The notes beneath the pieces were generated by a model. It had not been told where the DNA came from and made no database searches. It saw only the letters and a program-made list of their open reading frames with translations. From an uncultured Eubacteriales bacterium (lineage in GTDB: Bacteria > Bacillota > Clostridia > Lachnospirales > Lachnospiraceae), in assembly GCA_900315425.1 (NCBI GenBank), contig OMZA01000001.1, forward strand, positions 1 through 64,000: DNA of 64,000 nucleotides, in the 5' to 3' direction. A program made the position numbers and the translations under genes. Shown here in pieces: positions 25,198 to 33,870 of this stretch; positions within the stretch are counted from its first letter, which is position 1, and each line of letters opens with the position of its first letter.

Positions 25198-26790
25198 ATG
25201 AATTCAACACAGATTTTAAGTTCAGTGCTGTTGATTATTTTCTTCGCTTTAATGATAGCGGTAGGATTTTACACCAGAAGAAAAGCAACAGACGTAGCAG
25301 GTTTTGTATTAGGAGGTCGTTCTGTAGGACCATGGCTTACGGCATTTGCCTTTGGAACATCTTATTTTTCAGCGGTTATCTTTGTAGGTTACGCTGGACA
25401 GTTTGGATGGTTATATGGTATGTCGGCTACCTGGGCTGGACTTGGAAATGCTTTTATTGGCTCGCTTCTTGCCTGGAATATTTTAGGAAGAAGAACAAGA
25501 ATAATGACTCAGGCATTGGATGCAAAGACCATGCCGGATTTTTTTGGTAAAAGATTTTTATCTACCCCACTTAAAGTTATCGCATCAATAATAGTTTTTA
25601 TTTTCTTAATTCCATACACAGCATCATTATACAATGGTCTTTCTAGTTTGTTTGGATTGGTGTTTGATATTCCATATTGGGTAGTTATTCTTATTATGGC
25701 TGTACTTACAGGTATCTATGTAATCTTTGGTGGCTACATGGCAACAGCTATAAATGATTTTATTCAGGGTATTATAATGTTGTTTGGTATAAGTGCTGTT
25801 ATCATGGCGGTATTACATGATAATGGTGGTCTGTTGGCTGCTACAAAGGCGCTTTCACAGATTCCAACAGACGATGGAAGCTGGGCTACAGGTGCATTTT
25901 CTTCATTTTTTGGTCCGGATCCATTGGCATTATTATTTGTGGTTATTCTTACATCCCTTGGTACATGGGGATTGCCACAGATGGTTGGTAAATTTTACGC
26001 AATTAAAAGTGAAAAAGATATTCACAAGGGAACAATTATTTCTACAGTTTTTGCCATTGTTGTGGCAGGTGGATGTTATTTCCTTGGAGGTTTTGGAAGA
26101 CTTTATGCAGATAAAATCACATATGATCCTAACACAGGAAGACCTATGTTTGACACAATAGTTCCTGCAATGTTATCAACGCTTCCATCAGTTATTATTG
26201 CTATTGTTATTGTGTTAGTACTTGCTGCATCCATGTCTACACTTTCGTCTTTGGTTCTTACATCAAGTTCTACATTTACTCTTGATGTTATCAAGGCAAA
26301 ATTTAAGAAAGACATGAAAGAGGATCATCAGGTTTTATATATGAGAATATTTATTGTATTCTTTATTGTGATTTCAGCAGCTATTGCTATCATTAAAGAT
26401 TCATATCCAGGTCTTACATTTATTGCTCAGATGATGGGTGTATCCTGGGGAGCTCTTGCAGGTGCATTTCTCGCTCCATTCCTTTATGGATTATATTGGA
26501 AAAAGACAACTAAAGCAGGCGTTGCAGTTTGTTATGTTTGGGGTGTAGGAATAGCAGTTATTCAGCTTATAGTTACATTTGCAGAGCTTGATGTAACCAA
26601 ATGGGGTACAGTGTTGAGTTACATTTTCAAATCATCTATTAATTCAGGTGTTGTTGCAATGGTAGGAGGACTTATTATTGTTCCATTGGTAAGTTTATTA
26701 ACACCTAAGTTTGAAAACAATGTTGTGGACGAGATGTTTGAATGTTTTGATGAAAAAGTTGAAGTTGCTAAAAAAGAGGCATTAGATTAA
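25198..26790 (+). CDS. Sodium:solute symporter family transporter
   Basis: A 530-residue, roughly 13-helix transporter of the SSS (PutP-like) family: GFVLGGRSVGPWLTAFAFG near the start, GGYMATAINDFIQG in the middle, and LAASMSTLSSLVLTSSSTFTLD, the sodium-site serine-rich helix. Substrates of the family include proline, pantothenate, sugars and monocarboxylates. It ends 26 bases before the HPr-dehydrogenase fusion, so the two are likely co-transcribed, and a hydroxy- or keto-acid substrate would fit. A 10-codon ORF (25169-25201) overlaps its start by ATGA. Confidence 0.85.
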   Translation: MNSTQILSSVLLIIFFALMIAVGFYTRRKATDVAGFVLGGRSVGPWLTAFAFGTSYFSAVIFVGYAGQFGWLYGMSATWAGLGNAFIGSLLAWNILGRRTRIMTQALDAKTMPDFFGKRFLSTPLKVIASIIVFIFLIPYTASLYNGLSSLFGLVFDIPYWVVILIMAVLTGIYVIFGGYMATAINDFIQGIIMLFGISAVIMAVLHDNGGLLAATKALSQIPTDDGSWATGAFSSFFGPDPLALLFVVILTSLGTWGLPQMVGKFYAIKSEKDIHKGTIISTVFAIVVAGGCYFLGGFGRLYADKITYDPNTGRPMFDTIVPAMLSTLPSVIIAIVIVLVLAASMSTLSSLVLTSSSTFTLDVIKAKFKKDMKEDHQVLYMRIFIVFFIVISAAIAIIKDSYPGLTFIAQMMGVSWGALAGAFLAPFLYGLYWKKTTKAGVAVCYVWGVGIAVIQLIVTFAELDVTKWGTVLSYIFKSSINSGVVAMVGGLIIVPLVSLLTPKFENNVVDEMFECFDEKVEVAKKEALD

Positions 26791-26816
26791 AGTATGATGT
26801 ATTTATAGGAGGTATT

Positions 26817-28115
26817 ATGCAAGTATTTGATTATGAGGTAAAAGACCCACTAGGATTTCATGCAAGACCAGCGGCTAAGGTTGCTCAGGCCAGCATCGAG
26901 TTTAAAAGCTCGGTAACATTAAGTAGTAACGGGAAGGTGGCCAATGGAGGAAATGTTATTCAGATTCTTCAGCTGGAGGCTAAGAAGGGGGCTGTTGTTC
27001 ATTTTGAAATAGAAGGTCCCGATGAAGAGGCAGCTTGTACAAAAATAAAAGATGTTTTAACCAAGGCAGAGCCTAGAGGAAGAAAAGTTGATATTTTAAA
27101 GATTGCATTCTTTGGAACAAAGTCTTATGACAGAATATTTTTTAGCGAATTAAGTAAGGATTACGGCGAAGGTGCATATAATGTAAGTATTAAATATATC
27201 AAATCACGTTTAACTGAAGAAACCGTGGATTTGGCAAAGGGATTCGATGCAATATGTATCTTTGTAAATGATGAAGCACCTAGAAGTGTAATTGAGAAAC
27301 TTCATGATTACGGAGTTAAGCTTATTTTGCTTAGATGTGCCGGATTTAATAATGTTGATTATACTGCAGCAAATGAATGTGGAATGACGGTTCTTCGTGT
27401 ACCTGCATACTCACCATATGCTGTAGCAGAGCATGCCATGACAATTATACAGGCGGCAAATCGTCGTATTCATAAAGCTTACAATAGAGTAAATGATAAT
27501 AACTTCCGTTTGGGAGGACTCCTAGGTATTGACTTGCATAATAAGATTGCAGGTATTATGGGAACCGGAAGAATCGGCGTATGTATGGCAAGAATATGTA
27601 AAGGCTATGGTATGACAGTTATTGGTTGGGATGCATATCCTAACAAAGCCTTAGAGGAGGAAGGACTTCTTACTTACGTTTCAAAAGAAGAACTGTTACA
27701 AAGAGCAGATTTGATTTCCATTCATGCACCATTGATAATGGGAAAAGGCGGAACTTATCATTTGATAGATGATGATGCTATAAGTTTAATGAAGCAAAAT
27801 GTTATGTTGGTTAATACTTCTAGAGGAGGATTAATAGACGTAGAGGCTCTTATTAAAGGGTTGAAAGCGAATAAATTCCATGCAGTTGCCCTGGATGTAT
27901 ATGAAGGGGAAGATGAAAATGTGTATAATGATCGTTCTGAAGATATGTTAAGTAACGATATAGTGGCTAGACTTACAATGTTTCCTAATCTTATTCTTAC
28001 ATCACATCAGGCATTCTTTACCAGAGAGGCAATGCAGGCAATTGCGGCTGTAACTATGGAAAATGCCCGTAACTTTAACGAATCGTTGCCATACGGACAG
28101 GCAGAAGTAAAGTAA
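26817..28115 (+). CDS. HPr domain fused to a D-2-hydroxyacid (D-lactate type) dehydrogenase
   Basis: Residues 1-85 are an HPr-like phosphocarrier domain with LGFHARPA, His15 being the phosphorylated histidine of PTS HPr. At position 46, where HPr kinase modifies Ser in Firmicutes, there is Asn. Residues 93-432 are a D-isomer 2-hydroxyacid dehydrogenase: RCAGFNNVD (173-181), the NAD loop GTGRIG (249-254), catalytic Arg336 in NTSRGG, Glu363 in DVYEGE, and His397 in TSHQAF. The dehydrogenase half is full-length and most like D-lactate dehydrogenase. The gene has its own AGGAGG and follows a sodium:solute symporter by 26 bases. The fused form suggests phosphorylation-dependent control of the dehydrogenase or a link to sugar uptake, which is inference. 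Confidence 0.9.
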   Translation: MQVFDYEVKDPLGFHARPAAKVAQASIEFKSSVTLSSNGKVANGGNVIQILQLEAKKGAVVHFEIEGPDEEAACTKIKDVLTKAEPRGRKVDILKIAFFGTKSYDRIFFSELSKDYGEGAYNVSIKYIKSRLTEETVDLAKGFDAICIFVNDEAPRSVIEKLHDYGVKLILLRCAGFNNVDYTAANECGMTVLRVPAYSPYAVAEHAMTIIQAANRRIHKAYNRVNDNNFRLGGLLGIDLHNKIAGIMGTGRIGVCMARICKGYGMTVIGWDAYPNKALEEEGLLTYVSKEELLQRADLISIHAPLIMGKGGTYHLIDDDAISLMKQNVMLVNTSRGGLIDVEALIKGLKANKFHAVALDVYEGEDENVYNDRSEDMLSNDIVARLTMFPNLILTSHQAFFTREAMQAIAAVTMENARNFNESLPYGQAEVK

Positions 28116-28138
28116 AATTACACAAATGTGATAAAAGT

Positions 28139-28167
28139 TTGTCATTTATGTGAAAATATGGTAAAAT
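28139..28167 (+). promoter_or_regulatory. Promoter of the small membrane-anchored protein gene
   Basis: TTGTCA (28139-28144), a 17-bp spacer and TAAAAT (28162-28167). The start of transcription would fall near 28175, just before a T-rich run and the AGGAGG at 28189-28194. Confidence 0.55.
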
Positions 28168-28202
28168 GTTTTTACAAAATATTTTTTTAGGAGGAAATGA
28201 TT

Positions 28203-28583
28203 ATGGCAGATGAATTCAACAACGTTCCAGTGGAACCAATTGAGCCAAGTACTGGAGGAAGTAAGAAAGGCCTTATAATTGGAATTGTTGCTGCAGTTGC
28301 AGTAATCGCGATCATTGTAGTTGTATGTGTACTTGTATTTGGTAAAAACAAAGTAGAAGGAAAATACAAAGGCGAGTTCGTGGGCATTGAGATGACGCTT
28401 GAGATTAAAGGTAGCAAATTCACCATGGATATGGGTGGAGACAAGCAGACAGGTAAAGCTAAAATCGATGGCAACAAAGTTACTTTAACAGCAGAAGGAG
28501 AATCTATTAAAGGAACATACAAAGACGGAACATTGACACTTGATTTTGGCGAAGGTATAAAAGTTGATTTTAAGAAACAGTAA
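28203..28583 (+). CDS. Membrane-anchored small beta-rich protein of unknown function
   Basis: A 126-residue protein: 21 hydrophilic residues, one membrane helix (about 24-46), then a basic-acidic repeated pattern such as GKYKGEFVGIEMTLEIKG and GTYKDGTLTLDFGEG, which reads as a small beta barrel exposed outside. This resembles the lipocalin-like DUF5640-type proteins common in Lachnospiraceae (recollection). ATG 28203 is chosen over 28197, since AGGAGG ends only two bases before the latter. It is flanked by its own promoter and terminator, so it is a single gene. Confidence 0.65.
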   Translation: MADEFNNVPVEPIEPSTGGSKKGLIIGIVAAVAVIAIIVVVCVLVFGKNKVEGKYKGEFVGIEMTLEIKGSKFTMDMGGDKQTGKAKIDGNKVTLTAEGESIKGTYKDGTLTLDFGEGIKVDFKKQ

Positions 28584-28597
28584 TTTTTCAAATACGG

Positions 28598-28629
28598 AAG
28601 CACCAGAGTTTAAAACTCTGGTGCTTTTT
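28598..28629 (+). terminator. Rho-independent terminator
   Basis: GCACCAGAGTTT (28600-28611) pairs perfectly with AAACTCTGGTGC (28613-28624), flanked by A and followed by TTTTTA. Confidence 0.85.
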
Positions 28630-28683
28630 AGTATTTAGATGTATACTCAAACAGTACAGAAAATACCTTAAAGGGAGGTTTGT

Positions 28684-29451
28684 ATGGCTATTACAGATAT
28701 AGTTAAATGTGAGGACGAAAAGGAGTTTCTTATATGGAAATATCCTGAGGAGATTTTTAAGACGACAACCAAGTTAATAGTTGGAGCTGGTAAGGAAGCA
28801 GTATTTTATAAAAAAGGTAACAGCTATGATGTATTACCGGAAGGTGAATATGTATTAAACTCACTGACCTTACCGTTGTTAGATAAAGTAAGTCCATTAC
28901 CTGTAGAGTCCGGAGAAGTTTTTTCTGTGGAGATATGGTTTGATGATAAAAATTATAAAATTGAAAGTATGTGGGAAAATAAAAGGCCTATAACCTTAAC
29001 AGATACGGAAACAGGAGAGCATACATCTTATGAATTTAAAGGTGAATTTGTTTTAAAAATTACTAATTCATCAAAGTTTGTGAAATATGCAACCACATTT
29101 GACGAGTATGAAAAAGAAAGTATAGAAAAACATATAAAGACAAAATTTATGGACAGGTTAAAAGACGTCCTGGTTTTCTATGTAAAGAAAAATGAAGTAG
29201 ATCTAAAGGAACTTACAACACATAAAGTGGAGATTTCAAAGGCTATAAAGAGTAGCTTGGAAAGTATGATATTTGAATATGGCATTAAGATTATGGACTT
29301 TAAATTGAATACATTTAGCATGATTAATGTGGATATTTCCAGATATGAAGAATTGCCAAAAATGAAAAATGTTTGTAAGAATTGTGGTACAATATTACCT
29401 GAAGGTGCCGCCTTTTGTTATAAATGCGGTGAAAAGACAAATAATTGGTAA
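28684..29451 (+). CDS. SPFH-type protein with C-terminal zinc ribbon
   Basis: The 255-residue protein starts with VKCEDEKEFLIWKYPEE and GKEAVFYKKGNSYDVLPEGEY, typical of SPFH/virion-core-like proteins (YdjL/YdjI type), which bear a band-7 fold without a membrane anchor. The end has two CxxC pairs, CKNCGTILPEGAAFCYKCG (233-251), a zinc ribbon. Such proteins are thought to act in membrane stress or scaffold assemblies, but the function is not set. It is 18 bases ahead of another zinc-ribbon protein, which suggests a shared task. Confidence 0.75.
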   Translation: MAITDIVKCEDEKEFLIWKYPEEIFKTTTKLIVGAGKEAVFYKKGNSYDVLPEGEYVLNSLTLPLLDKVSPLPVESGEVFSVEIWFDDKNYKIESMWENKRPITLTDTETGEHTSYEFKGEFVLKITNSSKFVKYATTFDEYEKESIEKHIKTKFMDRLKDVLVFYVKKNEVDLKELTTHKVEISKAIKSSLESMIFEYGIKIMDFKLNTFSMINVDISRYEELPKMKNVCKNCGTILPEGAAFCYKCGEKTNNW

Positions 29452-29469
29452 CTTAGGAGGAACAAAGAA

Positions 29470-30861
29470 ATGTTTTGTTGGAAATGTGGAAAAGAGATTC
29501 CAGAAGACAGCTTAGTCTGTACTTTTTGTGGACAGTCAATGGAGGGAGTACAGAATTTAAAAAATACAGCGCAAACTCAGCCAGAAGTTGAGTCGCAGCC
29601 AACATCCAATAACAAGTCAGGGTCAACCATGAATATAGCTGGTTTTGTTGCAACGAGTTTGTTTGTTTTATGTAATATTTTTCTTGTTGTATCTGCTTTT
29701 TTGAGATTTGAATACATCTATACAAAGGTTGGAATTTTTAAATATATAAAGAATTACGTAAAGGATGTTAATGCTGTCGAGAATTTTAAAGAATTGTCAG
29801 CTAATTATGGAAAAGGACATTTTATTTCCTATGTGTTTGCAAGTTACGAGGTAATGATTTTGTATTTACCTATAGTTGTAATGGCTTTATTGGTATTAGT
29901 AGCTTTTATAGGGATTATAGTTAATATAGTTTCCTTAATTACCATGAGGTTTAAGGTTTCTAAGCTTGGTAATCAGTTAATTCTTCCTACAATAGCATTG
30001 TTGATAGCAAGTATTTCCCCTATGGAAGGAGAGTTTTATAAAATGTTTGTAATTATTCTTCTTTCAATGTATGGAATATATTTTGTTTATTCCTTTATCA
30101 ATGGAGTTAAATGTACTAAGGGAAATAGAATAACATTTTTTGTTCAGTATATTTTAAATGTTACAGTGGCAATATTGGCTTTAATTATGCTTTTTAGCTA
30201 TCGCAAATTCGTTATTGCATTGGAGAAAGAATATTTAGCATCCATGTTTTTAATGGTGGGATTACCTTTAATAGTCATTGTGGCCTTAGATATGGGTAAT
30301 TTATTTTCTTGTATAAATAGTATTAAGGAAAGATTTAATCTTGGATCATCTGTATTTGTTAGAAGTTTGATACAGGTGGGATTGGTGGTGTTTTCAATTA
30401 TTATGATAGCAGGAGAAGACATACCAATGTTTTTCGTAATGACTGTTATTTTGAATCTTGTTATCATTGTTATGTGGATTATTAAGAAAATTCTCGAGGA
30501 AGAAGTTCCGGTTACTTGCAAAGAGGTGTCTGATAACGGACATGAAATAACCATTAAAAAGACTATGGCAGCAATTATATTGGATACTTTTGTGGTATGT
30601 GCAACATTAGTGTTCTTATTAGCTGTTTGGGCTTTGGATGAGGATAAAGCGTACAGATTGGATAAGAAAACCATAAAACATTCTGTAGGCATAGCCAATG
30701 GTTCTGAAGAAGAGGATTCTTATAGCGAAGATTATTCAGAGGATTATTACGATGATTATAGTGACGACTATAATGATGACTATTATGATTATTTTGGGGA
30801 TGACTTTAGTGATTTCTATGGGGATGATTTTGAGTCTTTTGACGATTATTATAACTACTAA
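29470..30861 (+). CDS. Multi-pass membrane protein with N-terminal zinc ribbon and acidic Asp/Tyr tail
   Basis: The 463 residues begin with a zinc ribbon (CWKCGKEIPEDSLVCTFCG, 3-21), then a linker and about ten membrane helices from residue 57 to 395. The last 60 residues form a low-complexity tail dominated by Asp, Tyr, Ser and Glu. I do not recognise a family. The zinc ribbon matches that of the upstream SPFH gene, and both probably belong to one operon. GGAGGAAC at 29457-29464 precedes the ATG. Confidence 0.6.
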   Translation: MFCWKCGKEIPEDSLVCTFCGQSMEGVQNLKNTAQTQPEVESQPTSNNKSGSTMNIAGFVATSLFVLCNIFLVVSAFLRFEYIYTKVGIFKYIKNYVKDVNAVENFKELSANYGKGHFISYVFASYEVMILYLPIVVMALLVLVAFIGIIVNIVSLITMRFKVSKLGNQLILPTIALLIASISPMEGEFYKMFVIILLSMYGIYFVYSFINGVKCTKGNRITFFVQYILNVTVAILALIMLFSYRKFVIALEKEYLASMFLMVGLPLIVIVALDMGNLFSCINSIKERFNLGSSVFVRSLIQVGLVVFSIIMIAGEDIPMFFVMTVILNLVIIVMWIIKKILEEEVPVTCKEVSDNGHEITIKKTMAAIILDTFVVCATLVFLLAVWALDEDKAYRLDKKTIKHSVGIANGSEEEDSYSEDYSEDYYDDYSDDYNDDYYDYFGDDFSDFYGDDFESFDDYYNY

Positions 30862-30884
30862 TTTTAAATTACAAGGAGGTTTTT

Positions 30885-31427
30885 ATGGAGTTAGCAGAAT
30901 GCATTAAAACAAGAAGAAGTGTACGCAGATACACAGATGAGATGGTGGATCATGATACTATTGAAAAGATAATAGATCTGGCTAGAATGTCACCATCTTG
31001 GAAGAACACACAGACAGCAAGATATATTATTGTGGAGGATGAGGCCAAATTAGCTGAATTAGCAAATAAAGCAGTTCTTGGATTTGAAGGAAATATGAAG
31101 ACTATTTCCAAATCTCACCAGATGTTAGTATTGTGTTCAAAAGCAAAGAGAAGTGGATACGAAAGAGACGGTTCTTTTACCACTGACAAGGGAATCAGTT
31201 GGGAAATGTTTGATGCGGGAATTGCAGCGCAGACATTTTCGTTAGCAGCACACAGCATGGGTGTTGGCTCGGTTATGATGGGAATATTTGATGAAAATAA
31301 AGTTAAGGAAATATTAGATATTCCTGAAGATTTAAATGTATCATGCCTTATTTCTTTTGGATATCCAAAGTTTGAAGTAGAAGCAGTACCTAGAAAAGAA
31401 GTCTCAGACCTTCTTTCATACCAGTAA
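30885..31427 (+). CDS. Nitroreductase-family flavoprotein
   Basis: A 180-residue FMN-binding nitroreductase fold: the N-terminal TRRSVRRYTDEMV motif, ARMSPSWKNTQ, and AHSMGVGSVMMG near the flavin. It should use NAD(P)H to reduce nitro, quinone or other acceptors. AAGGAGG lies seven bases before the ATG. It ends one base before the surE-like pseudogene, so both were once translated from one transcript. Its substrate is not readable. Confidence 0.88.
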   Translation: MELAECIKTRRSVRRYTDEMVDHDTIEKIIDLARMSPSWKNTQTARYIIVEDEAKLAELANKAVLGFEGNMKTISKSHQMLVLCSKAKRSGYERDGSFTTDKGISWEMFDAGIAAQTFSLAAHSMGVGSVMMGIFDENKVKEILDIPEDLNVSCLISFGYPKFEVEAVPRKEVSDLLSYQ

Positions 31428-31428
31428 T

Positions 31429-32047
31429 ATGGATATATTAATAACAAATGATGATGGTATAGCATCAAGGGGAATTATTAAGCTGGCAAAATTAGCAAAA
31501 GCTTTTGGAAATGTCACTGTTATAGCACCAAAAAGGCAATGTTCAGCAATGTCTCAAATGATTACTTTACGATGTGATATTAAAGTTGAAAAGGAAGATT
31601 TTCCAGTGGAAGGCGTTAAGGCATATAGCATAACCGGAACTCCTGCAGATTGTATTAAAGTTGGAATTGCCTACCTTAAACTTAAACCTGATTATGTTTT
31701 TTCAGGTATAAATAACGGGTACAATACCGGATTTGACATTGCTTATTCGGGAACAGTGGCAGCGGGTATGGAAGCAGTTATGAATGGAATTCCAGCGATT
31801 GCATTTTCCGTGGAGGTTGATGGTGAGTTTGATATTATTGATGGATATTTACAAGATATCACCAAGAAACTGATTGAAAGACAACCATTAACAGATGGAA
31901 TATGGAATGTTAATTTTCCGGGGTCTTTTATAGGTGAATTAAAAGGGAATAAAACTTGATATTGATAGAATTCCTAAGGATACTGACCTTAGAGCTGTTA
32001 TGGAAGGATACATTTCCGTAGGAAAAATAAAATGCATGGTTTTATAA
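31429..32047 (+). pseudogene. surE: Broken surE (5'/3'-nucleotidase) gene with internal deletion and frameshift
   Basis: The first 176 codons are a clear SurE: MDILITNDDGIASRGI with the metal-binding DD pair, VIAPKRQCSAMSQMIT, GTPADC, FSGINNGYNTGFDIAYSGTVAAGMEA, and WNVNFPG. The frame then meets a TGA at 31957. The true C-terminus continues in the plus-one frame from about 31955, as RIPKDTDLRAVMEGYISVGK, and ends at 32047. Compared with usual SurE (about 250 residues), some 35-40 codons are missing around 31950, so a deletion removed them out of frame. The catalytic residues remain in the truncated product. Confidence 0.75.
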
Positions 32048-32064
32048 AAAATTTACAAATTTCC

Positions 32065-32093
32065 TTGATGAAGTGATTTAAAGGGTGTATAAC
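32065..32093 (+). promoter_or_regulatory. Promoter of the 103-residue protein gene
   Basis: TTGATG (32065-32070), a 17-bp spacer and TATAAC (32088-32093), about 55 bases ahead of the GTG start at 32158. Confidence 0.45.
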
Positions 32094-32157
32094 TTTATTT
32101 GGACTGCCATTATTAAAATGGTAATTTATTTTCTATGAAAAATGTGAGGGTTAAAAA

Positions 32158-32469
32158 GTGAAAACAATTCGTATTATTTTAGATTACGGAGCATATCCTG
32201 TATGGATATATAACGAAAAAGATGAATTCATTTCCAATGCAATGCCTGAAGATGTTAAAGATTATGACAATCTAGATAAGATTTTTAAAGAAATCGAGGA
32301 AGAATATGAATCATTATTCTTAAATAATCAGATTGAATTCGATTATATTGGTTTTGAAAATGAAGCTGATAAAGAAATTTTTATTGATAAAATTAATAAA
32401 GCTGTGGAAAGCTTAAAGGAAAATGTTGGACCAGAATATAAAGTAAAGAATCCTAAATTGGATTTATAA
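32158..32469 (+). CDS. Small acidic protein of unknown function
   Basis: A 103-residue, soluble, acidic protein starting at GTG 32158 after GTGAGGG. It has no motif I recognise. IILDYGAYPVWIYNEKDEF and IFKEIEEEYESLFL suggest an alpha/beta fold. Size, acidity and isolation resemble immunity proteins of contact-dependent toxins, but no toxin gene is near, so this is only a thought. A strong terminator follows directly. Confidence 0.6.
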   Translation: MKTIRIILDYGAYPVWIYNEKDEFISNAMPEDVKDYDNLDKIFKEIEEEYESLFLNNQIEFDYIGFENEADKEIFIDKINKAVESLKENVGPEYKVKNPKLDL

Positions 32470-32476
32470 AAATACA

Positions 32477-32509
32477 GAGGCTTAGCACTAAAAGTGCTGA
32501 GCCTCTTTT
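32477..32509 (+). terminator. Terminator between convergent genes
   Basis: GAGGCTTAGCACT (32477-32489) pairs with AGTGCTGAGCCTC (32493-32505) with one G-T pair, followed by TTTT. It should stop the plus-strand gene, and on the minus strand, where TGTATTTTTA follows, it may also stop the amylase gene. Confidence 0.85.
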
Positions 32510-32516
32510 GTATCCA

Positions 32517-33824
32517 TTATACTTGAATAAACATTGCTGAATATGGTGGCATTGTGAGTCCACCGCCAAAATCCACTTTATCTCCGGTTATTAAATCTAT
32601 TCCACAACCACTTTGATAGTCTGCATGAGCTGTATATTCATTTTCATCTGCATTAATTGCAACAAAGACTCTGTCTCCGTCACAGTTTCTTTCAAATACA
32701 CATTGTTTGTTAGTAAGCACCTTTGATAGGAATCCGCCATAATTTAAGGCCTTGCTTTCTTTATGAGCTTTAGAAAGCTTTGATATAAATTTTGTGAGTT
32801 CATTGCTTACAGGTTCGTCGAAACATGGTCTAAGGGCAGGATCACCCTGACTCTTATCAGCCTTTGTACCCCATTCGCTTCCATAGTAAACACAAGGAAT
32901 TCCTGGCATTCCATACATAAGTGCATATATAAGCGGAAGGTGTTTTTCGTTGTTAAGAATGCTGGCAACTCTTGTAACATCGTGATTATCTACGAAGTTA
33001 AAGAAGTGTTTGCCCTTATACATAGTCCATTCTTCCGGACCAAATTGTCTTAAAAGTGAATGGATAATTTCAAACATATTCATAGAATTAAAGCTGGAGA
33101 ATAAGCCTTTATAGCATTGATAATTGGTGCAACTATCCAACATGGCATCATTTACAAGCTGATTGTAATCTCCGTGGAGAGTTTCTCCCATTAGCCAGAA
33201 ATCAGGTTTTAGACCTTTGCAAAAGCTTCTTAGGCGCTTTATAAAATCCCAGTCTAAACAGTAAGCTACATCAAGTCTTAAACCATCGATATCAAATTCT
33301 TCAACCCATTTCTTTATGCTGTCAAATAAATAGTTAACCACTTCATCATTTTTTAGGTTAAGCTTTACCAAATCATAATTGCCTTCCCAGCCTTCATACC
33401 ACAGTCCATCGTTATATGTAGAATTGCCTTCAAAGGAAATGTTCTGAAACCAATATCTGTAAGGGGAGTTTTCACGATTTTTTAATACGTCCTCAAAGGC
33501 AAAGAATCCTCGACCAACATGGTTAAACACTCCATCTAAAACTACTTTAATACCATTTTTATGAAGATTATCACATACTTCTTTAAAATCCTCGTTGGTA
33601 CCAAGTCTACAATCAATCTTCTGATAGTCCCTGGTGTTATATCCATGAGTATCTGATTCGAATACCGGTGAAAAATAAATAGCATTTGCACCTAAATCAA
33701 GGATATGATCAATCCAGTTGTTGACCTTTAAGATTCTGTGTTGTAATACACCATCATTTTCGTAAGGTGCACCACAAAAACCTAAAGGATAGATTTGATA
33801 AAATACACTTTCGTCTGCCCACAT
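32517..33824 (-). CDS. GH13 alpha-amylase family protein (cyclomaltodextrinase/neopullulanase-like)
   Basis: The 435-residue protein is a compact (beta/alpha)8 GH13 enzyme: DGVFNHVGRGFF, the nucleophile in GLRLDVAYCLD, the acid/base Glu in LMGETLHGD, and FVDNHDVTR with the transition-state Asp. There is no signal peptide, so it works in the cytoplasm on imported malto-oligosaccharides. The absence of an N-terminal beta domain sets it apart from classic neopullulanases. It is the last gene of the minus-strand group with glgB and rlmH. AGGAGG lies before the ATG. Confidence 0.85.
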   Translation of the reverse strand: MWADESVFYQIYPLGFCGAPYENDGVLQHRILKVNNWIDHILDLGANAIYFSPVFESDTHGYNTRDYQKIDCRLGTNEDFKEVCDNLHKNGIKVVLDGVFNHVGRGFFAFEDVLKNRENSPYRYWFQNISFEGNSTYNDGLWYEGWEGNYDLVKLNLKNDEVVNYLFDSIKKWVEEFDIDGLRLDVAYCLDWDFIKRLRSFCKGLKPDFWLMGETLHGDYNQLVNDAMLDSCTNYQCYKGLFSSFNSMNMFEIIHSLLRQFGPEEWTMYKGKHFFNFVDNHDVTRVASILNNEKHLPLIYALMYGMPGIPCVYYGSEWGTKADKSQGDPALRPCFDEPVSNELTKFISKLSKAHKESKALNYGGFLSKVLTNKQCVFERNCDGDRVFVAINADENEYTAHADYQSGCGIDLITGDKVDFGGGLTMPPYSAMFIQV

Positions 33825-33870
33825 AATTATATTCCTCCATATGTAATATTTTGTATGTTATCACAATTAA

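Noticed and set aside
25169-25201. Ten-codon ORF (MQNKVLRGLL) overlapping the symporter start
   Set aside because: The ribosome site is weak, and there is no leader-peptide feature such as codon runs or an attenuator.
28187-28603. 138-codon minus-strand frame opposite the small membrane protein
   Set aside because: It covers the plus-strand terminator and ribosome site and resembles no protein.
30198-30698. 166-codon minus-strand frame inside the zinc-ribbon membrane protein gene
   Set aside because: Composition is the mirror of membrane-helix codons; no start signal.
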